A stretch of DNA of 47,640 nucleotides from Acidimicrobiia bacterium UBA4744 (lineage in GTDB: Bacteria > Actinomycetota > Acidimicrobiia > Spongiisociales > UBA4744): the NCBI GenBank assembly GCA_002403855.1, contig DHIO01000035.1, positions 73,460 through 121,099 of the forward strand, given 5' to 3'. This document shows positions 25,700 through 33,078 of the stretch, one piece after another (positions within the stretch are counted from its first letter, which is position 1; every line of letters starts with the position of its first letter). A program made the translations under genes and the position numbers. The notes beneath the pieces were generated by a model that was not told the origin of the DNA, did no database searches, and saw only the letters and a program-made list of their open reading frames with translations.

Positions 25700-25718
25700 C
25701 ATTCCGCGGCGCGGAATG
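25700..25718. promoter_or_regulatory. 19-base perfect palindrome upstream of set B
   Basis: CATTCCGCGGCGCGGAATG is a perfect inverted repeat (nine bases either side of one central base). It sits 55 bases upstream of the set B FAD gene and downstream of the HTH gene at 25847-26215. This makes it a likely operator for set B, perhaps bound by that HTH protein. The pairing of site and regulator is inferred. Confidence 0.55.
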
Positions 25719-25812
25719 GATCAACACATCGGGATGCATGGCTAGGGGCCGAAGGCACGTGCCGACCGAGACCCCAAACGGTTTGTCCATCCCCGACCAG
25801 GCATGTTTGTTG

Positions 25813-25848
25813 TGTGGAAGTCCACCGGCGTGTGGAAGTCCTCCGGCT
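25813..25848. repeat. Tandem 18-base direct repeat
   Basis: Two adjacent 18-base copies (TGTGGAAGTCCACCGGCG and a near copy with two differences) lie just downstream of the HTH gene; the second copy runs into its stop codon. It is probably a recent duplication, and no function is apparent. Confidence 0.6.
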
Positions 25849-26215
25849 AGTCCCGTCTGATTGCGTTGAGGTAGTTGTAGATCGTGATCCGGCTGACCCC
25901 CATCAGAGCGGCGACATCCTCGATGGACTTGCGTAACTGGAAGGCACCCCGTTCATCCAACATGCGCACGGCCGCTTGCTTGTCCTGGCGGGGGAGATCC
26001 ATCAGCGGTCCACCCAGTTCTTCCTCGATATGGGCTATCAACCGATCGAGGGCCCGGGAGAGGGATTCCAGCCGGACCCCACCGATGACCTCCCCTTCCC
26101 AGGAAACTGGTACGTCCCCGGCCTGAAGCGTGCCGGGTTCGATTACCCGACCGCCGACCACCTCGAGCAGCGGTGCGATGGCTACGAAGACGGGATGGTG
26201 GGCGAAAGTGGTCAC
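25847..26215 (-). CDS. Short helix-turn-helix regulator, YheO/DauR-like (HTH_22)
   Basis: A 122-residue protein. Its C-terminal 55 residues match the HTH_22 domain of YheO/DauR regulators: DLPRQDKQAAVRMLDERGAF, a helix pair around SIEDVAALMGVSR, and ITIYNYLN as recognition helix. The usual family member is 210-240 residues with a PAS-like sensor; here only about 65 residues precede the HTH, so the sensor is shortened. The start is GTG at 26215, overlapping the stop of the thiamine-binding-like gene (GTGA), which argues that the short form is the real product. It lies upstream of set B and beside the ssnA-like gene and probably controls one or both. Confidence 0.75.
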   Translation of the reverse strand: MTTFAHHPVFVAIAPLLEVVGGRVIEPGTLQAGDVPVSWEGEVIGGVRLESLSRALDRLIAHIEEELGGPLMDLPRQDKQAAVRMLDERGAFQLRKSIEDVAALMGVSRITIYNYLNAIRRD

Positions 26216-26451
26216 GATCGGTCCATTTCGATCTGCACCGACACGCGAGATGCCCCGGCGCGATGGGCGGTATCCAGCATCGCCCGCAGCGCCGCAATGA
26301 TGTCGGTGGGGTCGCCTTCGATGGAGGTACCGAACGGGCCCATCTCCGGCTCGAATCCATGGGATCGTACGGCCTCAACGGCTGCCACCACGTGTGGTCC
26401 CGGCGCACCTTCTTCGAAAGGTTCGATCATGAATTCGGCTCGGCAGGTCAC
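26212..26451 (-). CDS. Thiamine-binding-like protein (YqgV/MTH1187 family)
   Basis: A 79-residue ferredoxin-like-fold protein. The pattern EFMIEPFEEG, then GPFGTSIEGD and SVQIEMD at the end, matches the MTH1187/YkoF-related family (formerly DUF77), some of which bind thiamine or its pyrimidine. The GTG at 26451 has GGAGAGAAA just upstream; starting at the inner ATG (26430) would cut the first strand. It is coupled to the HTH gene by a GTGA overlap. It may act as a ligand-sensing partner for the shortened regulator, since a small cytosolic ligand-binding protein is translated directly before it. That role is speculation. Confidence 0.75.
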   Translation of the reverse strand: MTCRAEFMIEPFEEGAPGPHVVAAVEAVRSHGFEPEMGPFGTSIEGDPTDIIAALRAMLDTAHRAGASRVSVQIEMDRS

Positions 26452-26555
26452 TTTCTCTCCTCGGCGCGGTTGTTGAGACTCTACCGGTGCCGGCCTTGCC
26501 CTGGTCACGACGTGCCCAAGACCTCTTGACGATTTGTTAGCCTCGGGGTGATGCG

Positions 26556-26604
26556 GTTTTGGCGTCCTGAAACCGCGATTATTCCGCCTCCAGGACGCCA
26601 AAAC
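26556..26604. promoter_or_regulatory. 14-base perfect inverted repeat in divergent promoter region
   Basis: GTTTTGGCGTCCTG (26556-26569) and its exact reverse complement (26591-26604) flank a 21-base spacer. The element lies between the minus-strand thiamine-binding-like gene and the plus-strand ssnA-like gene, 49 bases before the latter's ATG. It could be a pair of operator half-sites or an RNA hairpin in the leader; no U-run follows, so an ordinary terminator is unlikely. Confidence 0.55.
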
Positions 26605-26652
26605 GGGAGGTACGAACAGGGGTAGGTTGAGCTGCAGACCCATCGGGAGGAG

Positions 26653-27678
26653 ATGATGACTGCCACGACCCCGGGCCTGGTGTGTGCCCACCATCACCTG
26701 TACTCGGCGCTGGCGCGAGGCATGCCACCGCCTCCCAAGACACCCACCAACTTCCAGGAGATCCTCGAGCAGATCTGGTGGCGTCTGGACACCGCTCTCG
26801 ACCTGGAGATGATCCGGTGGTCTGCCATGCTGGGTGCTCTCGAGGCGCTCGAGTCCGGCACTACCGCCATCGTCGATCATCATGAATCGCCCAACGCGAT
26901 CGAGGGCAGTCTCAGCACCATCGCGGCGGCTTGTGCAGAGGTGGGTGTCCGCGTGTTGCCCGCCTACGGGATCACCGACCGGCACGGCGCCGACGGTGCC
27001 CGTCGGGGTCTGGAAGAGAACGAACGGTTCATCAAGGAGGGCAACAGGGCGCTGGTCGGCATCCACGCGGCGTTCACCTGTACCGACGAATCGCTCGAAG
27101 CTGCCGCAGCCCTGGCAGATGAGCTGGGGGTGGGGGTCCACATCCACGTGGCCGAAGGAATCGGTGATGTGGAAGCCCCTCAGCGGCTGAACGGGCTCAC
27201 CAAAGACGACTGGCTGCTCAGCCACTGTGTACACCTGCCCACCGATCACAACCTGCGGGGAACCATCCTGCACAACCCGCGCTCGAATCTGAACAATGCG
27301 GTCGGTTACGCCAACCCGGTCCGGTTCGAGAACCCGGTCGCCCTGGGCACCGACGGGATCGGTGCCAACATGATCGAATCCTTCCGGCTCGCGTATGTGC
27401 TGCAGCGCAGCGTGGACGTCACCTGCGGGCCCGACCCGGCCTGGTCGTGGCTGGAGACGGGCTGGGATCTGATGCCCGAAGCCCGCGACGATGAGGTCAC
27501 GTGGTCGTACGACCCGATGGACCCGTGGCATCTGGCCTTCACCCCCGGCGTTCGTCCGCTGGAGGTCAAGATGGACGGGGAAGTCGTGTTCACCGACGGC
27601 AAGCCGACCCGGGTCGATGCCGAAGAGGTCCGGGCCAAAGCTGCCGAACAGGCCGCCCGCCTGCACGCCCGTCTTTGA
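26653..27678 (+). CDS. ssnA: Compact SsnA-like amidohydrolase
   Basis: A 341-residue protein resembling E. coli SsnA (about 442 residues). The metal motif is H13-x-H15 (AHHHLYSALARG), followed by WWRLD, SGTTAIVDHH, the HIHVAEG strand, SHCVHLP and the LGTDGIGAN Asp. It lacks the roughly 55 N-terminal residues that form half of the usual beta-sandwich, and also a segment of about 30 residues after the Asp motif. A TAG lies ten codons upstream in frame, and GGAGGAG sits directly before the ATG, so the short form looks genuine and not frameshifted. SsnA is a putative purine-cluster aminohydrolase; the substrate is unknown. It is followed 29 bases on by the ygfK-like gene. Confidence 0.85.
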   Translation: MMTATTPGLVCAHHHLYSALARGMPPPPKTPTNFQEILEQIWWRLDTALDLEMIRWSAMLGALEALESGTTAIVDHHESPNAIEGSLSTIAAACAEVGVRVLPAYGITDRHGADGARRGLEENERFIKEGNRALVGIHAAFTCTDESLEAAAALADELGVGVHIHVAEGIGDVEAPQRLNGLTKDDWLLSHCVHLPTDHNLRGTILHNPRSNLNNAVGYANPVRFENPVALGTDGIGANMIESFRLAYVLQRSVDVTCGPDPAWSWLETGWDLMPEARDDEVTWSYDPMDPWHLAFTPGVRPLEVKMDGEVVFTDGKPTRVDAEEVRAKAAEQAARLHARL

Positions 27679-27707
27679 CTGTCTGACAACCCAGAGGAGC
27701 GAGGAAC

Positions 27708-30700
27708 ATGTCCGATCGATTCCACCCCATCTCCATGGAACAGCTGACCGACTGGGTCTTCGACGAATTGGAGCAGAAGGACTCGCTATTCGGCGTTCCC
27801 CGATCCGCGTTCTTCGTGCCGAAGGAGAACGACCGGTTCCGGCTGGAGAAATACGGTCAGACGCTCGAGACACCGTTCGGGGTGGCAGCCGGACCACATA
27901 CCCAGATGGCCCAAAACATCATCGTTTCGTGGTTGGTGGGAGCCCGCTTCATCGAGCTGAAGACCGTGCAGACTCTCGACGAGCTTGATGTCAACAAACC
28001 GTGCATCGACATCGAGGACGAGGGCTACAACGTCGAATGGTCCCAGGAGCTCAAGATCTTCGAGTCCTTCGATGAGTATCTGCGCGCCTGGGTGCTGATC
28101 CATGCCCTGCACCACAAGTTCGGGTACCCCGGTCAGCGGCCGGGGATGATTTTCAACATGAGCGTGGGGTACAACCTGGAGGGAATTCTCAAACCCAATG
28201 TGCAGTGGTACTTCGACACGATGGCCGACGCCTCCGAGTATCTGCCTGCCTATGTTGACATCGTGGCGGAGCGGTATCCCGAGGTACGGGACATCGACAT
28301 TCCGGTGCTGATCTCCGACACGATCACTCTGTCGACCATGCACGGATGTCCGCCCGACGAGATCGAGCGTATCAGCCTCTATCTCCTGAACGAGAAGAAG
28401 TTGCACACGTCGGTGAAGTGCAACCCGACCCTTCTGGGGGCCGACCGGGTCCGGAAGATCATCAACGACGAACTCGCCTTCGACGATGTCCCGGTCCCCG
28501 ACGAAGCCTTCGGACACGACCTCATGTACGTCGATGCAGTTCCGATGTTCCACAACCTGCGCCGGGTAGCCGCCGAACAGAACCGGCAGTTCGGCCTGAA
28601 ACTCTCCAACACGTTGGAGGTCGACAACTGGCGGACGGTGTTCGATCAGGATGAGATGATGTACCTGTCGGGGCGGGCGCTCCATCCGGTTACCACCAAC
28701 CTTGCCTCGAAGATCAGTGAGGACTTCCGCGGTGACCTGATGCTCTCGTTTGCCGGGGGAGCCGACTGTTTCAACGTGGCCGATCTTCTGGCCTCCGGCA
28801 TGAAGACGGTGACGGTGTGTTCCGATCTACTCAAGACCGGCGGGTACCTGCGGATGCTGCAGTACATGGAAAACCTCGACGCAGCCATCGAAGAGGTGGG
28901 AGCGGTCGATCTGACCGATTTCATCGCCCGGACGGCCATCTCCGGAGAGGGTTTCGATGAGTTCGTACCGCTGTTGCAGTGGTCGGCTCTCACGGACAGC
29001 GGCCTGGCTCTCGACGGCGAGGAGTGCCGATCGCTGGCCGGCGCTCTGGCCGGATCATCGGGCCGGGTCGTCGACGAGGTCACCACCTGGGCCGGCTCGC
29101 ACCAATTCGACGAAGAAAGGGCCGGCCAGCTGGTCGATCTGGTCATCAAGGTCCTGGCTCGACTCAACTTGCGCCACTATGCAGAGAAGGTCCGTGCCGA
29201 TTGGCGCTATGAGAAGCATTCCTTCCGCACCGATCGGTCGAAGACGCCCCGCGAGTTGGGATTCTTCGACTGCATCGAAGCTCCCTGCCTCGATGAGTGC
29301 CCGGTCGATCAAAAAGTCCCGCAGTACATGAATGCAGTTCGCAACGGTGAGTTTCTCGAAGCGGTCAAGCTCACCAGAGAAGACAACCCTCTGCCGTCGA
29401 TTCTCGGGCGTGTCTGCGATCACCTGTGCGAGAACACCTGTATTCGCACTCACATGGACCAGCCGCTGGCGATCCGGCACATGAAGCGTTTCATCATGGA
29501 GCACGAGCAGCAACCCGTGACGTTCCGGGCGAAACCGCGGTCGGGACCGAAGGTAGCCATCATCGGCGCCGGCCCGGCCGGATTGTCGGCGGCTCAGTCA
29601 CTGGGCTATGCAGGCTTCATCGTGACGATCTTCGAGGCTCATCCCTACGCCGGCGGAATGGTCGGGGGAGCGATTCCCACCTACCGGCTTCCCCAGGCCG
29701 AGATCGACCAGGACATGGCCGTTCTCGAAGAACTGGGCGTCGAGATTCGCTACGGCCAGACCGCCGGGGTCGATTTCACACTCGACGATCTCCGGGCCGA
29801 TGGTTTCGCGACCGTCTTCGTGGCAGTAGGGGCGCAACTGGCCAAACGGCTGAATCTGGAAGGAGAAGACTCGGAGGGCATCATGGATGCTCTCCTCTTC
29901 CTGCGCAGCGTGCGAGAGAACGACCCCGTGCCGGTGGGAGCGCGGGTAGGCGTCATCGGCGCCGGCGACACTGCCATGGATGCGGTCCGATCGGCTCGCC
30001 GGGTGGGGGCGTCGGAGGCTTCGCTCATCTACCGGCGAACCATCGATCAGATGCCGGCCGATCCCGAGGAGATCCACGCCTGCCAGGAAGAAGGAATAAA
30101 CATCGTCGAGCTGGCCAAGCCGTCCTCGCTCATCATCGAAGACGGCAAACTGACAGGTTTGGTCTGCACCCGGACGGAGTATCGGGGCGACCGCGACGCA
30201 TCGGGTCGGAAGATTCCTCACGATGTCCCAGACTCGGAGTTCGAGATCCCGCTCGATACGCTGATCCTGGCCATCAGCCAGCACTCGGTACTCGATTTCT
30301 TCGGTGATGAGCAACCAGCGCTGACCGACCGTGGCTACGTCGAGGTCGACCCGTTCACCCTCGAGTCTTCGATACCGGGTGTCTACGCCGGTGGGGATGT
30401 GGCTGCCGACGGCCCGTCGTCCATCGTCAAAGCGGCGGCCGACGGCAAAGCGGTGGCAGAGGCCATTGTGGCCGCCCACGGTGAGGCTGGGTCGGAACCG
30501 GCTCCGGAGCCCGTCCGGGTCGATCTGCAGAAGATGGTTGTGCGACGAGCCCGCCGGGAGTACCGGGTGCCGATCAGCTTCTCGCCGCTCGACCAGCGCG
30601 ATGGGTTCGAAGAGACCGTTCTGGGGTTCACCGAGGAGGAGGCCATCGCCGAAGCAAGCCGGTGTCTGGACTGTCACGAAATCTGCAGTCTGTGTGTTGG

Positions 30701-31268
30701 GGTCTGCCCCAACATGGCCCTCATGACCTACGAGATGGATCCCTTCGTTGTGGCCCTCCCCACCCTGTCGGTGGAAGAAGCCGGGGTGGTGGCCGGCGAG
30801 AAACATGCATACCGGGCGAGCCAAACGCTGCAGATAGCGGTGTTGACCGATTTCTGCAATGAGTGTGGCAACTGCACCACCGCTTGCCCGACCTCCGGGG
30901 ATCCCTACAAGGACAAGCCGCGGCTCTATCTCGACCGAGCCGACTTCGAAGCCGAAAAGGACAACGCGTTCATGATGTTCGCCGACGGGTCGATCGAGGG
31001 GCGCTGGAACGGTGAGACGCACCGGCTGTCGGTAAATGGCGCCATCGAGTACACGTCGCCGTCGGTCTCGGCTCGTCTCGATTCGGAGACTTTCGAGATT
31101 CTGGAGGCAACGGCCGGTGACGGCACGATCGATGGCCAGGCACTTTCCCTGGAAGCGGCGGCAGACATGTTCGTGTTGCGTCAGGGCCTGCAAGGCTCGA
31201 TGCCGCACCTGCCCGTCGTCGGCGATGCCTCCGCAACGCTGGTTGCCCACCCCGGATACGAGGAATAG
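27708..31268 (+). CDS. ygfK: YgfK-like multi-domain Fe-S flavoprotein (GltD-type electron transfer)
   Basis: A 1186-residue protein. Residues 1-500 form a dihydroorotate-dehydrogenase-like flavin domain (ETPFGVAAGPHTQ near 45). A GltD-like part follows, with Fe-S Cys from about 526 (CLDECPVDQ) and 570 (CDHLCENTC), an FAD fold at about 618 (IIGAGPAGLSAAQ) and an NADPH fold near 748 (VIGAGDTAMD). The C-terminus has further Cys clusters at about 985 (CLDCHEICSLCVGVCP) and 1049 (CNECGNCTTACP). E. coli YgfK (about 1032 residues) lies beside ssnA, ygfM and xdhD and has been linked to selenate reduction and purine use. It is the likely electron partner of the molybdenum hydroxylases. GAGGAGCGAGGAAC precedes the ATG. 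Confidence 0.92.
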   Translation: MSDRFHPISMEQLTDWVFDELEQKDSLFGVPRSAFFVPKENDRFRLEKYGQTLETPFGVAAGPHTQMAQNIIVSWLVGARFIELKTVQTLDELDVNKPCIDIEDEGYNVEWSQELKIFESFDEYLRAWVLIHALHHKFGYPGQRPGMIFNMSVGYNLEGILKPNVQWYFDTMADASEYLPAYVDIVAERYPEVRDIDIPVLISDTITLSTMHGCPPDEIERISLYLLNEKKLHTSVKCNPTLLGADRVRKIINDELAFDDVPVPDEAFGHDLMYVDAVPMFHNLRRVAAEQNRQFGLKLSNTLEVDNWRTVFDQDEMMYLSGRALHPVTTNLASKISEDFRGDLMLSFAGGADCFNVADLLASGMKTVTVCSDLLKTGGYLRMLQYMENLDAAIEEVGAVDLTDFIARTAISGEGFDEFVPLLQWSALTDSGLALDGEECRSLAGALAGSSGRVVDEVTTWAGSHQFDEERAGQLVDLVIKVLARLNLRHYAEKVRADWRYEKHSFRTDRSKTPRELGFFDCIEAPCLDECPVDQKVPQYMNAVRNGEFLEAVKLTREDNPLPSILGRVCDHLCENTCIRTHMDQPLAIRHMKRFIMEHEQQPVTFRAKPRSGPKVAIIGAGPAGLSAAQSLGYAGFIVTIFEAHPYAGGMVGGAIPTYRLPQAEIDQDMAVLEELGVEIRYGQTAGVDFTLDDLRADGFATVFVAVGAQLAKRLNLEGEDSEGIMDALLFLRSVRENDPVPVGARVGVIGAGDTAMDAVRSARRVGASEASLIYRRTIDQMPADPEEIHACQEEGINIVELAKPSSLIIEDGKLTGLVCTRTEYRGDRDASGRKIPHDVPDSEFEIPLDTLILAISQHSVLDFFGDEQPALTDRGYVEVDPFTLESSIPGVYAGGDVAADGPSSIVKAAADGKAVAEAIVAAHGEAGSEPAPEPVRVDLQKMVVRRARREYRVPISFSPLDQRDGFEETVLGFTEEEAIAEASRCLDCHEICSLCVGVCPNMALMTYEMDPFVVALPTLSVEEAGVVAGEKHAYRASQTLQIAVLTDFCNECGNCTTACPTSGDPYKDKPRLYLDRADFEAEKDNAFMMFADGSIEGRWNGETHRLSVNGAIEYTSPSVSARLDSETFEILEATAGDGTIDGQALSLEAAADMFVLRQGLQGSMPHLPVVGDASATLVAHPGYEE

Positions 31269-31293
31269 AGCCACTCCCGGGTACGTCAACCGG

Positions 31294-31330
31294 GGCCCCC
31301 TCCTTGAGAGCAGGAAGGAGAGCGGGGGTC
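31294..31330 (+). terminator. Imperfect GC-rich hairpin after ygfK-like gene
   Basis: CCCCCTCCTT and a matching AAGGA...GGGGG arm with a four-base bulge form a hairpin about 26 bases after the ygfK-like stop. No U-run follows, so it may be a weak or factor-assisted terminator, or only a processing site. Confidence 0.3.
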
Positions 31331-31453
31331 CGGCCGGTGCCGGATCGATACTATGGGGACATTGGGTCAGTTGACCGACGGGATGCCGCGTGGTCCGGCT
31401 CGACAGGAGAGCGCCGCACGTTGAGACGGACAGCCAGCGAAGGGTGAAGCTAG

Positions 31454-31751
31454 ATGAGGCATCGAACTCGACTCGTGGATGTGCTGAGTAGGGCCGAGAC
31501 GAGGCCGATCATGGATGAGGCGGACTTCGAGCGGCGTATGGTCGCTCCCACCATCAAGAAGCTGGTTGAGGAGTACGAGCTCAGTTTCGACGGATCCGTT
31601 CTCGTCCCGAACGACGATGAACTGGCCGATCGCGTCTTCCAGGCCGGGTTGGCGTTCGCCGCAGAAGTGGGCATGTACTGTCAGGACACCAATCGACGAA
31701 TCACGTTCACTCGTCGGGAGCTCGAAGAGGGCCTGCGCTTCTGCGCTCCGA
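31454..31751 (+). pseudogene. MtmB-family methyltransferase relic (N-terminal fragment)
   Basis: The first 100 codons from the ATG at 31454 match the N-terminus of MtmB-family proteins (RAETRPIMDEADFERRMV, then VPNDDELADRVFQAGL and GMYCQDTNRRITFTRREL) up to the APSQ segment. At about 31750 the match stops in mid-domain and the frame runs on into nonsense. The rest of the gene, about 360 codons, is missing. The corrinoid-protein fragment begins at the same point in another frame, so a single deletion joined the two. The fragment cannot be an active methyltransferase. Confidence 0.8.
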
Positions 31752-31997
31752 GCCAAGGAAGTGGTTGCGGACATCCTCGGTCTCTCTGCGTTGATGACAA
31801 CTTCCCAGCCGTATATGAAGGAATGCGTGGAGTTGCGCGACGGCCTCGGACTCCGGGAAGCCTTGTCGATCATCGTCGGCGGAGCGCCGATCACCGCCGA
31901 ATACTCACAAGCGATCGGTGCCGATGCTTATGGAATGAATGCCGTCGACGCTGTTGCCCAGTGCACATCACTCATGGCACGCCGGGAATCGGCTTGA
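31752..31997 (+). pseudogene. Corrinoid-protein relic (C-terminal half)
   Basis: From AKEVVADILGLSALMTTS to the stop at 31997 the sequence matches the C-terminal half of the B12 domain, including the GGAPITAEYSQAIGADAYG loop. The N-terminal cap and the DxHxxG lower-ligand motif are gone. It lies in a different frame from the methyltransferase fragment it adjoins. The ancestral order was methyltransferase then corrinoid protein, downstream of the ygfK-like gene. Confidence 0.8.
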
Positions 31998-32043
31998 ACA
32001 CCTTCCGGCAGGCTCGTCGGGGTGTCACCGACCAGGCTCCGCC

Positions 32044-32913
32044 ATGCCCTTCTTCCTGAGCGTCGCCGCCGCCTTCCTCTTCGGATCGGGAGACTTCGTG
32101 GGCGGGTTGGCTTCCCGCACGGCCCGGCCGCTCCAGGTGGCCGTCATCTCGCAGTGGGTCGGGTTCGTCATCCTGGTGCCGGCGTTTCTGGTGTTCGGCG
32201 ACCGGCCCTCCGGAACCAGTTTGGCCTGGGGTGCGGCAGCCGGTGGGGCAACCGGCGTGGGGTTGGTGTTCATTCTGCGGGCCCTCTCCGCCGAAGTGAT
32301 GGCGATCGGCGCCGCAACAGCCGGGATTGTCACTGCCGCTCTCCCGGTTGTGTTCGGTCTCGTCGGTGGGGAGCGGCCCGCTGCGATTGCCTTGATTGGT
32401 CTCGTTCTGGCAGTCGGCTCGATCGCCCCCATCGTCTCAGACCCCCGGGCATCCGCCGCCCTCCGCCCGGGGTCCGCCGGGCTGATGACATGGAGCGATC
32501 TCCGCCGGCTCGGCTTCGTCGACGGGGCCATCGCCGGCATCGGATGGGGAGCAACTTCGATCTTCCTGGCGCAGATCCCTCTCGAGTCCGGTCTCTGGCC
32601 GGTGGTCTCCGCCCAAACCGCCACCGTGTTCATCCTCACGTTGGTCGCCCTGGCGGCCGGCCACCGCGTGCTTCCACCCCGGACTGCAGTTCTCCAAGCC
32701 GGCTCCGTTGGAGTGCTGCATCTCTCGGGGGTAGTCCTTTTTCTGGCGGCTCTCCAGCGAGGACTGCTCACCCTGGTTGCCGTTGTGCAGTCGCTGTATC
32801 CGGCCGTGACCATCCTCCTGGCGCGCCTGGTCCTGAAGGAACGTCTCGCTCGCAGGCAGGTAGGCGGTCTGATCGTTGCGGCCATCGGGGTCACCCTCAT
32901 CGGACTCGGCTAG
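32044..32913 (+). CDS. EamA/DMT-family transporter
   Basis: A 289-residue protein with ten predicted helices and two EamA repeats (second repeat ending LARLVLKERLARRQVGGLIVAAIGV). The ATG at 32044 begins right at helix 1; in-frame sequence upstream belongs to the corrinoid relic region and is not hydrophobic. Ribosome-binding signals are weak. It is a different branch from the EamA protein at 861-1859, yet both sit at the ends of hydroxylase-linked operons. A role in exporting an intermediate or importing a substrate is possible, but its specificity is not visible. Confidence 0.88.
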   Translation: MPFFLSVAAAFLFGSGDFVGGLASRTARPLQVAVISQWVGFVILVPAFLVFGDRPSGTSLAWGAAAGGATGVGLVFILRALSAEVMAIGAATAGIVTAALPVVFGLVGGERPAAIALIGLVLAVGSIAPIVSDPRASAALRPGSAGLMTWSDLRRLGFVDGAIAGIGWGATSIFLAQIPLESGLWPVVSAQTATVFILTLVALAAGHRVLPPRTAVLQAGSVGVLHLSGVVLFLAALQRGLLTLVAVVQSLYPAVTILLARLVLKERLARRQVGGLIVAAIGVTLIGLG

Positions 32914-33078
32914 CGCACTGCACATGGAACCGACGGGTAGTCGCGAAAGAGGCAGGGTCGGGTCGGCCGGCCTACTCTTGCAGGTGGGGCGGGTCCGAGG
33001 CAGGTCGTCCGGCGGTGATCTCCTTGGGGACGAGGTCATCGACTTCGCGGAGGTGTGTGTGAGCGAGGCAGCGGGCCA

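Noticed and set aside
26620..26652. Frameshifted N-terminus of the ssnA-like gene upstream of its ATG
   Set aside because: A TAG lies at 26623 in frame, and the other frames upstream show no SsnA-like N-terminal strand; the ATG has its own strong ribosome-binding site.
29598..31289. 563-codon minus-strand frame opposite the ygfK-like gene
   Set aside because: Antisense shadow of clearly conserved Fe-S and nucleotide-binding motifs; no family resemblance of its own.
31454..32059. A genuine methyltransferase-corrinoid fusion protein
   Set aside because: The two parts are in different frames, and both have lost essential regions, including the cobalt-ligand His motif.
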